Assembly (NCBI GenBank): GCA_002503285.1
Contig: DARI01000002.1
Span: 1 to 64,000, forward strand
Source of the DNA: Euryarchaeota archaeon UBA557
GTDB lineage: Archaea; Thermoplasmatota; Poseidoniia; Poseidoniales; Thalassarchaeaceae
Reading direction: 5' to 3'
Length of the DNA stretch: 64,000 nucleotides
Part shown: piece by piece, positions 34,696 to 43,346 of the stretch
Layout: each line of letters opens with the position of its first letter
How positions within the stretch are numbered: position 1 is the stretch's first letter
Made by a program: the position numbers and the translations under genes
The notes under the pieces: model-generated
The model's input: only the letters and a program-made list of their open reading frames with translations
What the model was told of the DNA's origin: nothing
The model's database searches: none

Positions 34696-34736
34696 TTATT
34701 TTGATTATTTCTGAAAAAATATAATCAAAATAATTA
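34693..34736 (+). terminator. 16-base perfect inverted repeat after eL41; probable terminator
   Basis: The arms at 34693-34708 (TAATTATTTTGATTAT) and 34721-34736 (ATAATCAAAATAATTA) are perfectly complementary with a 12-base loop. The left arm includes the TAA stop of eL41. An AT-only stem this long could end transcription of eL41 or protect its 3' end; a protein-binding site is the alternative. Confidence 0.5.
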
Positions 34737-34782
34737 CATATTTACGTCTTCTATTGATTGAAAGAATGGAGTTTTAGAGGAT

Positions 34783-36393
34783 ATGAATTTCATTTTTAAT
34801 GAGATTGTAGAATATTTAATGAATAAGCTTGTTAATAAATTTAAAATTAAGTTAGGTGCTAAAATTATACTTATATTCATGACAGTTGTAATATTAATAT
34901 CTAGTTCGAGTAGTCTAATTTCATTATTTGTCGATGATAATATAGATTCAAAAATAGATGACATCAGTTCTAAAAAAATAGAAATAATTTGGGAAGATAG
35001 TCAATTTATGCCTAGGCATGAAGAATGTATAGATGATTCAAATGGACAAGATTTACCTGAATATGGGATTGGATACGAACCGAGTATTTCTATCACAAGT
35101 AATGGAAATATGTTTATTACAGCCCATAAGGATCTACGATGGGGAGGAGAAAGTAACCCATTTTTCCCTGTTTTAGGAGGTGAGCCTGGACCTTGGTATG
35201 CATGTCAAAGTGGCCAACAAACTTCATGGGATTATTGGGCATCCTGGCTTTGGGCTTCTTTTGATAATGGCACAACTTGGGTCCATGGAGATGGTTTTGA
35301 ACCAACTCCGGGGAACTCATTTACAGCAAATTATATTGCTGGAGGGTCAGAATGTTTGGGAGACGAGGGAGATATTTCAGTAGATTCCGAAGATAATGTT
35401 TACTACTTAGATACAACACTAGAAGATAATTGGTGGCATATATTATCTTCCAACGGTACTGAATATGACACTGTAACTTGTCAAAGGATGAATACAATGG
35501 CTGCAGACGATAGGCCATGGGTCGCTGCTCAAGGCGAAGGAATCATACATTATTTGGGTAATTCTGGAGTAAGTCCTTTGGAATGTACAGGAGATGTTGG
35601 CAGATATTGGTATTACCATTCCGAGGATGCGGGTTTGACCTTTACCCAGTGTTATGCAGTTCCTGGCGGATGGAGTACGATAGCTAGCCAAAAGCATGGC
35701 CCATACGTATACATCGCTCAAGAAGATGCAGATACTGCATCAGGTAGTATAGTAATTAGAATTAGCGATGACTATGGGAGAGGCACAGGATTGACAGATG
35801 GAAGCTGGGCTGATCCAAAAGATGTTGGGGAACGTAAAGGAAATTGCCCCGAAGGATATCCAGTAGTAAATACTAATGAAATTGGAACTGTAGCAGTAGT
35901 TTGGTCAGATTGCCCAAACGGTGGAACTGGAGCATGGGAAATGAGGCTTGCATTATCATATGACTATGGACTAAATTGGACTACTTGGGACATAACTCAT
36001 ATGAATGGTATTCATATGTATCCTTTCGTAAGTATAAGCGATGATAATACATTAGCGATAGCATTTTATGGGATTGATTTTGATGATGATGAACTAGAAG
36101 GAGATTATGCCGAAGGGGAAAAATGGTATGCATATGCTGCGGCTATTAAAGAACCAAAAGAAGGAGATTTATGGAATTTTAAAATTATCGATCCTGAACC
36201 TTTGCACATAGTAACAGCATACGAAGAAATAGAGGGAGATACTCATGCATTACATGATTTTTTTGAAACTGTTATTTCCGAGGACGGTTCATGGATGGGG
36301 ATAGCATATCAAGTGAACATAGGAATTCATCCGTTTGAAGAAAATGAGGAGCAAAGGTACATCAAGTTTGTAAAGGGTAAATTATTAATTTAG
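34783..36393 (+). CDS. Secreted sialidase-like (BNR-repeat) protein
   Basis: The 536-residue protein has a basic N-terminal stretch then a membrane or signal segment (IILIFMTVVILISSSSSLISLF). The rest shows repeated Asp-box-like units typical of beta-propeller sialidase folds: SFDNGTTWVHG, SEDAGLTFTQ, ISDDYGRGTG, SYDYGLNWTTW. Other parts fit the same fold (EPSISITSNGNMFITAHKD). No clear catalytic set of arginines was confirmed, so enzyme activity is open. No C-terminal anchor is seen; the N-terminal segment may stay as an anchor. Confidence 0.7.
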   Translation: MNFIFNEIVEYLMNKLVNKFKIKLGAKIILIFMTVVILISSSSSLISLFVDDNIDSKIDDISSKKIEIIWEDSQFMPRHEECIDDSNGQDLPEYGIGYEPSISITSNGNMFITAHKDLRWGGESNPFFPVLGGEPGPWYACQSGQQTSWDYWASWLWASFDNGTTWVHGDGFEPTPGNSFTANYIAGGSECLGDEGDISVDSEDNVYYLDTTLEDNWWHILSSNGTEYDTVTCQRMNTMAADDRPWVAAQGEGIIHYLGNSGVSPLECTGDVGRYWYYHSEDAGLTFTQCYAVPGGWSTIASQKHGPYVYIAQEDADTASGSIVIRISDDYGRGTGLTDGSWADPKDVGERKGNCPEGYPVVNTNEIGTVAVVWSDCPNGGTGAWEMRLALSYDYGLNWTTWDITHMNGIHMYPFVSISDDNTLAIAFYGIDFDDDELEGDYAEGEKWYAYAAAIKEPKEGDLWNFKIIDPEPLHIVTAYEEIEGDTHALHDFFETVISEDGSWMGIAYQVNIGIHPFEENEEQRYIKFVKGKLLI

Positions 36394-36397
36394 GTAT

Positions 36398-36613
36398 TTA
36401 ACCACCTGAAGATACAACGACTAATTCCAGTCTTATGTCGGATTCTATTAATGACGTATGAGGAACGATTGTACCATCATAAACAACAAGAACGGTGGAG
36501 GTTTGAATTTCTAATTTTCGTAAAACTTCATTTACAGTTATTGGTTTTTCAGATTCCACAAATAAGATATTACCATCGCTTTCAATCTCGACCCTCATGC
36601 CTCTCGGAAACAC
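36398..36613 (-). CDS. Ubiquitin-like sulfur carrier/modifier (SAMP, MoaD/ThiS fold) ending Gly-Gly
   Basis: The product (71 residues, or 66 from ATG at 36598) has the beta-grasp pattern MRVEIESDGNILFV, TVNEVLRKLEI, VLVVYDGTIVP, and ends RLELVVVSSGG. The C-terminal Gly-Gly is the activation site of MoaD, ThiS, Urm1 and archaeal SAMP proteins, which act in sulfur transfer to tRNA or cofactors and in protein tagging. Which of these applies cannot be told; no E1-like gene is nearby. It converges with the sialidase-like gene. Confidence 0.78.
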   Translation of the reverse strand: MFPRGMRVEIESDGNILFVESEKPITVNEVLRKLEIQTSTVLVVYDGTIVPHTSLIESDIRLELVVVSSGG

Positions 36614-36653
36614 TAGTCAGCCTTATTTCTAATCCAAGATTCGGGCATATATA

Positions 36654-36739
36654 GCCGAGATCGCATAGCCCGGTATTGCGATGGATTCGAAATCCATTGT
36701 CCTTAGGACTCGGGGGTTCAAATCCCTCTCTCGGCGCCA
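36654..36739 (+). tRNA. tRNA-Ser (anticodon CGA)
   Basis: GCCGAGA pairs with TCTCGGC and the anticodon loop is TTCGAAA between ATGGA and TCCAT, giving CGA, which reads UCG. A long variable arm (TGTCC-TTA-GGACT region) marks it as a class II tRNA. The discriminator is G and CCA is encoded. Confidence 0.95.
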
Positions 36740-36747
36740 ATATAACT

Positions 36748-38595
36748 TCAAAATGGAATAAGATCTTCAGAATTTTTTAAGATAACAACTCTAGTTCCAG
36801 GACCTATTCGTATTTGCGATCTACCGGCAAATTCACCCGATTCTCCATTTAAAATTGCAATTTCATCACCTCTTTCTATAGCAGCAGCAGAATTGGGAAT
36901 AAATTGTTTAAATGCAACGGCACCTCCAGAACCAGAATCATCAACAATAGTTATTGACCATCTACGAATTCCTTTTCCATCGGGAAATGCATCAATAGAC
37001 CAAACTCTACCAACAATAGATGCCCTAGTTTCAACTTCAACTATTGCATCATTAGAAGATTTTGGAATAGTACTAATCTGAGAAAGATTATCCAAGTCCA
37101 GCACTAATTGGCCCTTCCACAAAGAAGCTAAAGAATTATCAATTCTAACCCAAGAGCCTTCATTTATAGAGCGTGATACTTTCTTTGGACCCCCATTTCG
37201 ATGTGTTTTTACCTTGGCACGATCATAACCATTTTGAAGAGTAAAGGATAAATCTATAGTTCCATTGGAACTTAGTTCTGGACCATTTAAGTGTATGACT
37301 TCTCCTGAGACAGTAAACCTAGTTTTCAGATTCCCTAAAGGAGTCACCGGCCAAGCGTGGCCAAAACGTTCTATTCTATCCATCATTGGTAATTCAATTT
37401 CATAATCACTACCATCACAGATTGCTCGAACATCACACACCTTACACCTAGACAAAGGGTCTTGGTCGATAGAAGGATTCGCAGGATTGCCTCCTTTTTC
37501 AAATATATTCAAGGGAATTGGATTAGTAGGACAATCTGAAATATCAGGATCATGTTCATGAATTAATTCATATAAGCCCTTTAATTCTATACTTAATAAT
37601 TCCATCTCTTTTACATCAGGTACTGGGACTTTCTTTGCAGTTCCTGTACCCAGATACCAAATTTCTAGTTCCGAGACTATGTCCAGCCTATCATGAGTTT
37701 CCCACCATAGCCATGCATAAAGTCGGAGTTGTTCCAAATAACCTGCAGATCTATCGCCTTTACCTATTGATGCTTTTAAGTCCACAATATTGATGTTTCC
37801 TGACCATCGATAAACTAAATCATACTCTCCTTGAAACCATTCTTCTGGATGAGAACTAGTTTGTGAAAATGACTTGGCATCCGGATCGACAAACCAAGGT
37901 CTCGCAAATTCCCAGGCTTCAATCCAAGTTATTTGACCTTCTGTGATTGAAGGATTACTACACAAACGGTTTCTTGGGAATCCATCTGGAGATGGCCAGA
38001 TACCTCGATTCTGAGTAATCCTCCAATTTTCAAAATTTTTTCCACCATTTTGGACGATGCATCTTTCTAGTTCATTAAAATGTAGATTTAATCCCGATAT
38101 GACCATATCTAATCCTTCTTGAGGTTCAATATCTGACGCGTTTCCTTTCCTGTTTGGATTATTTTTCCAATCATTGGTGGCCCTCTCCCAGCAATCATCA
38201 AAGTAATGAATTGCGCGTTTTTTAGCCCAATTTTCAAATTCAGAGCGATTATTTGGCCAATTGGATTCAGGCAGTATTTTCAATTTGGGGCCTATCCATC
38301 CTTCTTGCTGGTCTAAAGCTGGAGATCCATCTTCGAGAATTGGAGAAGTCATATCGTAGTCAGAATCAGGGAGTAGATATAGGGGAGAGTCCCTTAAAAC
38401 TCTACAAATACATTCTTCAACTGCATTTCCTCTTATTATTTGAGGAGGAAGTGGCGATTTTAGACGCTCCCTCCAACCATAATACCATAATCGGGGACAA
38501 TTCCTCCATGCAATAACCTGAGAAGCAGATAGACGCCTAAAGGGACTAACTGAAGAATTCTCTAAGTTGGCTTTTCTGACTGGCACTACTATCAC
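36748..38595 (-). CDS. RecB/Cas4-like PD-(D/E)XK nuclease with C-terminal OB-fold region
   Basis: The 615-residue protein starts its nuclease domain with LSASQVIAWRNCPRLWYYGW. The core EYDLVYRWSGNINIVDLKAS carries the D...DxK residues, followed by YLEQLRLYAWLWWE (motif QhxxY-like) and the cysteine set LSRCKVCDVRAICDG. Together with the early Cys this suggests a Cas4/AddB-type iron-sulfur site. The last 200 residues contain beta-rich segments (TRFTVSGEVIHLNG, RASIVGRVWSIDAFPD, GDEIAILNGESGEF) that look like one or two OB folds for single-stranded DNA. A role in DNA end processing is inference. No CRISPR array or cas genes are nearby. Confidence 0.8.
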   Translation of the reverse strand: MIVVPVRKANLENSSVSPFRRLSASQVIAWRNCPRLWYYGWRERLKSPLPPQIIRGNAVEECICRVLRDSPLYLLPDSDYDMTSPILEDGSPALDQQEGWIGPKLKILPESNWPNNRSEFENWAKKRAIHYFDDCWERATNDWKNNPNRKGNASDIEPQEGLDMVISGLNLHFNELERCIVQNGGKNFENWRITQNRGIWPSPDGFPRNRLCSNPSITEGQITWIEAWEFARPWFVDPDAKSFSQTSSHPEEWFQGEYDLVYRWSGNINIVDLKASIGKGDRSAGYLEQLRLYAWLWWETHDRLDIVSELEIWYLGTGTAKKVPVPDVKEMELLSIELKGLYELIHEHDPDISDCPTNPIPLNIFEKGGNPANPSIDQDPLSRCKVCDVRAICDGSDYEIELPMMDRIERFGHAWPVTPLGNLKTRFTVSGEVIHLNGPELSSNGTIDLSFTLQNGYDRAKVKTHRNGGPKKVSRSINEGSWVRIDNSLASLWKGQLVLDLDNLSQISTIPKSSNDAIVEVETRASIVGRVWSIDAFPDGKGIRRWSITIVDDSGSGGAVAFKQFIPNSAAAIERGDEIAILNGESGEFAGRSQIRIGPGTRVVILKNSEDLIPF

Positions 38596-38633
38596 TGTGT
38601 GCGTTTAACTCTATGAATGTGTTCAGTATATTT

Positions 38634-39779
38634 CTATTTAGGATATTCATTCAACCAAATGAGAGATGTTTCAATTCTTTCAAATGTAGGTAATACCTCT
38701 ACAAGTGAAACTGGTGCATCAACATCATCTGCGATTGATTCAGCCACCACTAGAGGTAATTCAATTCTTTGATTAACTTCATCCCAGAATAGAAAGCGAC
38801 TTGGCAGATTAGTTTCATTCATTATTTCTTGAATCCAAAATTCTTGATCTTCAGGGTTAGAATATATTGCACCAAAAATTAGCGTACCATCTTCAGTGAG
38901 AGTCTCATGAGGTGCAATGGTTGCTTCGCCCCTTCTTAAAAATCGTCGCCTTAATTGCCCTGCGTCTTTGTATACCGCAGTACAAAATTTTAAACTAAAT
39001 CCGAATGGATCTCGAATTACTTTATCAAGAGGGTCAGGTAAACCAATCTCTGCAGCATTTATTCTGTCCCTCATTGCCATTGCCAATTCGGCAGAGCCAT
39101 TTGCGCCAGCAGTTATCCCCGAGGATAAATTAAATCCACGTAATTCCATATTTCCATGATTACCGACAGTAATTTCTAATTCATTTACATTCATAAATGA
39201 TATATCAAAATCTCTTAATTCTTCTAATAAATTTAATAATTCTACTTCTTTATCCGGCTCACAAGGTAATTCAACACCTGTCAAAATACCTGTTTTATGG
39301 CAGGCAGCAATGGTATCTTTGTACTTTGAAGAATCTAACTTTAAAAAATGAAACCTAATTTCATCAAGACCTGCGTCTGCAAAATCAATCGCCCACTCTG
39401 GATTAAATGGGATACTGGTATACATATGGAGATGAAAAGAAGGCCCAAATTCTTTTTTTAGACGTCTGATACCTTCAAGTGTGCGCTTTCTAGCCATTAA
39501 TGGATCTCCGCCAGTTATGCCTGCACCTGTGGCACGCATAGCACGAGCTTCTTCTATAACTTGATCAAAATTTTCACATTTTCTCTCATTTGCATACATC
39601 CAATCTATCTCTCTCCGATTTTCTGAAAGTGGGCAGTAGTCACATTGCCAATGGCAATGCCCTGTAATAAATAATACCAATTTACTTCCAAGTTGACACT
39701 GTAAACAACCTTCAGTATCAGTAATATCTGGCGCCTCATGTAATTCCGGAACTTGGGGGAGTCTAAGTTGGTGATTCAT
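38634..39779 (-). CDS. Radical SAM protein of the COG2108 type
   Basis: The 381-residue protein has the [4Fe-4S]/SAM motif C-x3-C-x2-C in GHCHWQCDYCPLS, preceded by a C-x2-C pair (GCLQCQLGSKLVLFITG). Other family segments are TGAGITGGDPLMARKRTLEGI and FHLHMYTSIPF. This group is described as related to pyruvate formate-lyase activating enzyme, but its substrate is not known to me. It overlaps the stop of pdxT by four bases, so the two are probably cotranscribed. Confidence 0.88.
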   Translation of the reverse strand: MNHQLRLPQVPELHEAPDITDTEGCLQCQLGSKLVLFITGHCHWQCDYCPLSENRREIDWMYANERKCENFDQVIEEARAMRATGAGITGGDPLMARKRTLEGIRRLKKEFGPSFHLHMYTSIPFNPEWAIDFADAGLDEIRFHFLKLDSSKYKDTIAACHKTGILTGVELPCEPDKEVELLNLLEELRDFDISFMNVNELEITVGNHGNMELRGFNLSSGITAGANGSAELAMAMRDRINAAEIGLPDPLDKVIRDPFGFSLKFCTAVYKDAGQLRRRFLRRGEATIAPHETLTEDGTLIFGAIYSNPEDQEFWIQEIMNETNLPSRFLFWDEVNQRIELPLVVAESIADDVDAPVSLVEVLPTFERIETSLIWLNEYPK

Positions 39780-40387
39780 GCTAATATCTCCGAATAAATT
39801 ATTGCCTGCTCTAAAAGCCAGCGATGGAAGCCATTATCGTGAGATAGTTCTGGATGAAATGATAGTGCAATTCTATTGAATTTTCGTACACCGACAATAT
39901 CTTTTCCAAATGTTGCTATTACAGAATTGGAGTCTTCAATGGATGAAAATTTAGGTGCTCTGATAAATATTCCGGGATAGTTTCTCATTAAAAGCTTAGA
40001 ATATATTTCTGTTTGAAATGATTCATTCTGTCTACCGTATCCATTTCTGATGATAGATGACCCTATGAGAGAATTTTTTCCATCTCGTGGATCAGCTAAA
40101 AGTATAGCTCCTGCGCAAGTTCCCAATACAGGAAGTTGTGGATTTTGCCTCATAAATCTCAATAATGATGGAATGAGTCCTGATTTTGATGAGTTTCCTG
40201 TCAGGCGCATAGTTGTAGATTCTCCTCCTGGAATTATTACGGCATCAATTTTTGAAGAAAATAAATCATTTGACGTTCTGAGCTTCTTGATTTCAACTTC
40301 TATGCCTGACTCTTTTGAGGCTTTTTCCAAAGCCTCGATATGAACATTTCGAGCACCTTGAAGCATAACAAGGCCAACACGTATCAC
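39776..40387 (-). CDS. pdxT: PLP synthase glutaminase subunit PdxT
   Basis: The product frees ammonia from glutamine for PdxS, which makes pyridoxal 5'-phosphate. Motifs are VGLVMLQGARNVH, IIPGGESTTMRL, the nucleophile Cys in VLGTCAGAILLA, RNGYGRQNESFQ, and the catalytic HPE in SFHPELS. No pdxS gene is in the window. The frame is open to a TTG at 40405, but the GTG at 40387 gives the usual N-terminus (IRVGLVMLQG). Divergent from serC across about 90 bases. Confidence 0.92.
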   Translation of the reverse strand: MIRVGLVMLQGARNVHIEALEKASKESGIEVEIKKLRTSNDLFSSKIDAVIIPGGESTTMRLTGNSSKSGLIPSLLRFMRQNPQLPVLGTCAGAILLADPRDGKNSLIGSSIIRNGYGRQNESFQTEIYSKLLMRNYPGIFIRAPKFSSIEDSNSVIATFGKDIVGVRKFNRIALSFHPELSHDNGFHRWLLEQAIIYSEILA

Positions 40388-40477
40388 AAGCCCCGGTCGA
40401 GCCAATGTGAAATGAACCTCACCCCTATCAGATTATTTATCCGATGTAGTCAAAGACCTAGTGCGCCTCCACAGCTC

Positions 40478-41575
40478 ATGAAGAATAATCAAAGAATACA
40501 TAACTTTGGTGCAGGACCAGCCGTTTTACCAATAGAAGTAGTCGAAGAAGTTGCGGCTTCTCTGCCTAATATCTTAGAAAGTGGATTTGGATTATTGGAA
40601 ATATCTCATAGAAGTGATGTTTTTCAAGGAATAATGGATAATGCAATAAATAGTATAAGAAAAATTTTGAAAGTTCCGGACGAATATGAAGTATTATTAC
40701 TACAAGGAGGGGCTTCTTTACAATTTTATATGTCAGCTTTGAATATTTTGAGAAAGGGTGAAAAGGCTGATTATCTAATTACTGGCGGATGGTCAAAAAA
40801 GGCCCTTAAAGAAGCAAAGAGAATAGGTGATGCTGAATTCATCTGGACAGATGAACAGAATAATTTCAAAATGGTCCCGAATAATGGTGAATATGAGGTC
40901 AGAGATGATGCAAAATATGTCCATTACACTTCAAATAATACATTATATGGTACTCAGTACCATAATATTCCAGATAGTAAAGGTAAACCACTAATTGTAG
41001 ATGCTAGTTCAGATATTACTGGAGTAGATTTAGATGTATCTAAACATGACATAATTTATGCAGGAGCTCAAAAAAATTTAGGGCCCAGTGGAGTTACTTT
41101 AGTCATTATATCACCTTGGGCGATGTCTCAGATGGATGATGACATTCCGTCAATGTTAAATTATCAAGTCCATGCCTCAAAGGGATCTATGTTCAATACT
41201 CCAAATACCTTTGGAATATTTGTATTAAGCAAAGTATTAGCATGGTTAGAGAGGAACGGAGGAATGGATGGCTCAATTAAAAGAAATCTAGAGAAGTCAA
41301 ATATAATTTATAAAGAACTAGATAGGACAGATTTTTGGAGACCACATGCCTCAAAAGATTCAAGATCAAGGATGAATGTAACTTGGAATTTAAAAAATAA
41401 AGAATTAGAAGAAAAATTCATTCAGGAATCATTAGAGGCCGGTTTTGGAGGCTTAAAAGGTCATAGAAGCGTTGGAGGAATTAGGGCAAGTATGTATAAT
41501 TATATACCTAAGGAAAGTGTTGAAGCGCTAGTTGAATTCATGAATAAATTTGAATTTAAATATTCTGAAAAATAA
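40478..41575 (+). CDS. serC: Phosphoserine aminotransferase
   Basis: The 365-residue PLP enzyme makes phosphoserine from 3-phosphohydroxypyruvate and glutamate. It shows RIHNFGAGPAVLPIEVVEE, LLEISHRSDVF, VLLLQGGASLQFYM, ITGGWSKKALKEA, DASSDITG and the PLP-lysine segment YAGAQKNLGPSGVTLVII, then GSMFNTPNTFGI and GFGGLKGHRSVGGIRAS. The start at 40478 fits family length; the open frame upstream is ignored because it overlaps the divergent pdxT. Confidence 0.95.
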   Translation: MKNNQRIHNFGAGPAVLPIEVVEEVAASLPNILESGFGLLEISHRSDVFQGIMDNAINSIRKILKVPDEYEVLLLQGGASLQFYMSALNILRKGEKADYLITGGWSKKALKEAKRIGDAEFIWTDEQNNFKMVPNNGEYEVRDDAKYVHYTSNNTLYGTQYHNIPDSKGKPLIVDASSDITGVDLDVSKHDIIYAGAQKNLGPSGVTLVIISPWAMSQMDDDIPSMLNYQVHASKGSMFNTPNTFGIFVLSKVLAWLERNGGMDGSIKRNLEKSNIIYKELDRTDFWRPHASKDSRSRMNVTWNLKNKELEEKFIQESLEAGFGGLKGHRSVGGIRASMYNYIPKESVEALVEFMNKFEFKYSEK

Positions 41576-41577
41576 AT

Positions 41578-41618
41578 GTTACTAATAGAGTAACGTACAG
41601 TATTTATCCAAATACTGT
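41578..41618 (+). promoter_or_regulatory. Two inverted repeats between serC and purA
   Basis: GTTACT-AATAG-AGTAAC lies at 41578-41594 just after the serC stop, and ACAGTATTT-ATCC-AAATACTGT, a perfect 9-base palindrome, at 41597-41618, 40 bases before the purA GTG start. ACTGTC recurs at 41634. The first may end serC transcription; the second overlaps a TATA-like GTATTTAT and could be an operator for purA. Confidence 0.45.
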
Positions 41619-41657
41619 CCAAAGTATTCAAACACTGTCAGCCATGGCAGTCGAAGC

Positions 41658-42992
41658 GTGCCCGCTACTGTAGTACTTGGAGCCCAATGGGGAGATGAAG
41701 GAAAAGGAAAGGCAATTGACCAGCTTGCGGCTGATTCTAGTTGGGCAGTTAGGTTTCAAGGAGGGAACAATGCAGGCCACACAGTAGTATACGGAGATAC
41801 AACTTTAAAATTACATCAAATCCCATCTGGAGTATCATCATTACATTGCTCAATGATACTTGGAGATGGCATGGTAATTGATCCATGGGTACTGGAACAA
41901 GAGTTGGATAGATGGTTTGATATTTCGGGAGAACGCCCAGAAGGTAAGAGATTATTTATTAGTGAAAGGGCTTCAATAATACTTCCATTCCATAGATTGT
42001 ATGACAGTGCAGATAAGATTGTTGGAACCACGGGTAGAGGAATAGGTCCTGCATACCGTGACCGTATTGAAAGAGTTGGAATACGATTTGCAGATATCAT
42101 AAATATTGTAGAGGATAATGAAGAATTAAGTACAATTGTTGAGAGAATGAATACCCAATTAGAATCAGTTAAAGTGGAATCAAAAATTGAACTAAAGTCA
42201 TTACAAAGTGATCTTCGATGGATCTTATCGAGATACGGAGAATGCATAAAGCCAACAGGATTGATGATTGATTTTGCATTAAAAAATAATGAAAATGTAC
42301 TCCTAGAAGGAGCCCAGGGTGCTATGTTAGATATTGACCAAGGAACTTATCCATTCGTGACTTCATCTGTTACATGCAGGGCAAATGCGACCCATGGTGC
42401 TGGCATACATCCTGGCCACGTCGAACAATGTTTCGGAATTACTAAGGCATATACAACAAGAGTAGGTAATGGCCCATTTCCATCTGAATTATCATTAGAA
42501 GGAGGGCCGGGCATGCACATGGCTAAAGTTGGTCATGAATTTGGAACAACCACGGGAAGGCCAAGGAGAACTGGATGGTTAGACTTAGTGGCGCTTAAGG
42601 AAAGTAATAGATTGAATGGGTATACTGGACTCGTACTAACTAAACTAGACGTACTAGGAGGATTGGATGAAATTAAAATATGCATTGGTTACGAAATGGA
42701 AGGAAAATTATTGCAAATGATTCCTACCACTAGTATTGAATTAGCAAAATGTAAGCCAATATACGAAACTCATCCGGGATTTAAATCCTTATCGAACAAG
42801 GAATGGATATCAATGGCAGACAGATCAAGAAAGGAAAATATAGGATTTGATGTATTAAGTTCTGAAATGCATAACTATATCAAAAGAATAGAACATTTAG
42901 CAGGAGTCCCAATAGTTAGTATAGGAGTTGGCCCAGATAGAAGCGCATCCATTGCATCAAGTAATGGCCCATTTGATTTATCAAATAATTAG
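41658..42992 (+). CDS. purA: Adenylosuccinate synthetase
   Basis: The 444-residue enzyme joins IMP and aspartate with GTP on the path to AMP. It has the P-loop-like start VVLGAQWGDEGKGKAIDQLA, FQGGNNAGHTVVYG, TTGRGIGPAYRDRI, LLEGAQGAMLDIDQGTYPFVTSS and GTTTGRPRRTGWLDLVALK. Length and motifs are typical. The start is GTG; an ATG 14 bases upstream is out of frame. Confidence 0.97.
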   Translation: MPATVVLGAQWGDEGKGKAIDQLAADSSWAVRFQGGNNAGHTVVYGDTTLKLHQIPSGVSSLHCSMILGDGMVIDPWVLEQELDRWFDISGERPEGKRLFISERASIILPFHRLYDSADKIVGTTGRGIGPAYRDRIERVGIRFADIINIVEDNEELSTIVERMNTQLESVKVESKIELKSLQSDLRWILSRYGECIKPTGLMIDFALKNNENVLLEGAQGAMLDIDQGTYPFVTSSVTCRANATHGAGIHPGHVEQCFGITKAYTTRVGNGPFPSELSLEGGPGMHMAKVGHEFGTTTGRPRRTGWLDLVALKESNRLNGYTGLVLTKLDVLGGLDEIKICIGYEMEGKLLQMIPTTSIELAKCKPIYETHPGFKSLSNKEWISMADRSRKENIGFDVLSSEMHNYIKRIEHLAGVPIVSIGVGPDRSASIASSNGPFDLSNN

Positions 42993-43029
42993 GCACAATG
43001 TTCTAATCAATTAACATGGTCCGGTATAT

Positions 43030-43317
43030 ATGGGATTTAAAGCCAAGGCCCGTAAGAAGAGAGATGCCGCTGCTGCCAAGGCAGGAACTGATAATAAAAT
43101 AAAAGAAGAGTATGTTGGTGAAACCAAGTGTGATGTAGCAGGATGTTCTAACTGGGCAGATAAAAAAATTGGAGGCCGGAGAAAGGCATACGAATGGGCA
43201 GTTGACGTCTGGGGCGATAACGGAATATCCAATGATTCAAGAAGAGTGACGCTATGTAAGACACATTATAAAGTTGGGAAAAAACATAAGAAAGATGATC
43301 CAGATGCTTGGTCTTAG
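43030..43317 (+). CDS. Small basic protein with a putative Cys/His metal site, unknown
   Basis: The 95-residue product begins with a basic Lys/Ala-rich stretch (FKAKARKKRDAAAAKAG), then has KCDVAGCSNWADKKIGG and RRVTLCKTHYKVGKKHKK. The C-x4-C and C-x2-H spacing could hold a zinc ion. I do not recognise a family. The basic composition suggests contact with nucleic acid or ribosome. It lies alone between purA and the dehydrogenase gene on the same strand, with short gaps. Confidence 0.6.
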   Translation: MGFKAKARKKRDAAAAKAGTDNKIKEEYVGETKCDVAGCSNWADKKIGGRRKAYEWAVDVWGDNGISNDSRRVTLCKTHYKVGKKHKKDDPDAWS

Positions 43318-43346
43318 ATGAATAAATTGTGCGTAAGAATATAGAG

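Noticed and set aside
36748..38595. Cas4-like nuclease as evidence of a CRISPR locus
   Set aside because: No repeat-spacer array and no cas1, cas2 or effector genes are in the window; RecB-family nucleases are common outside CRISPR.
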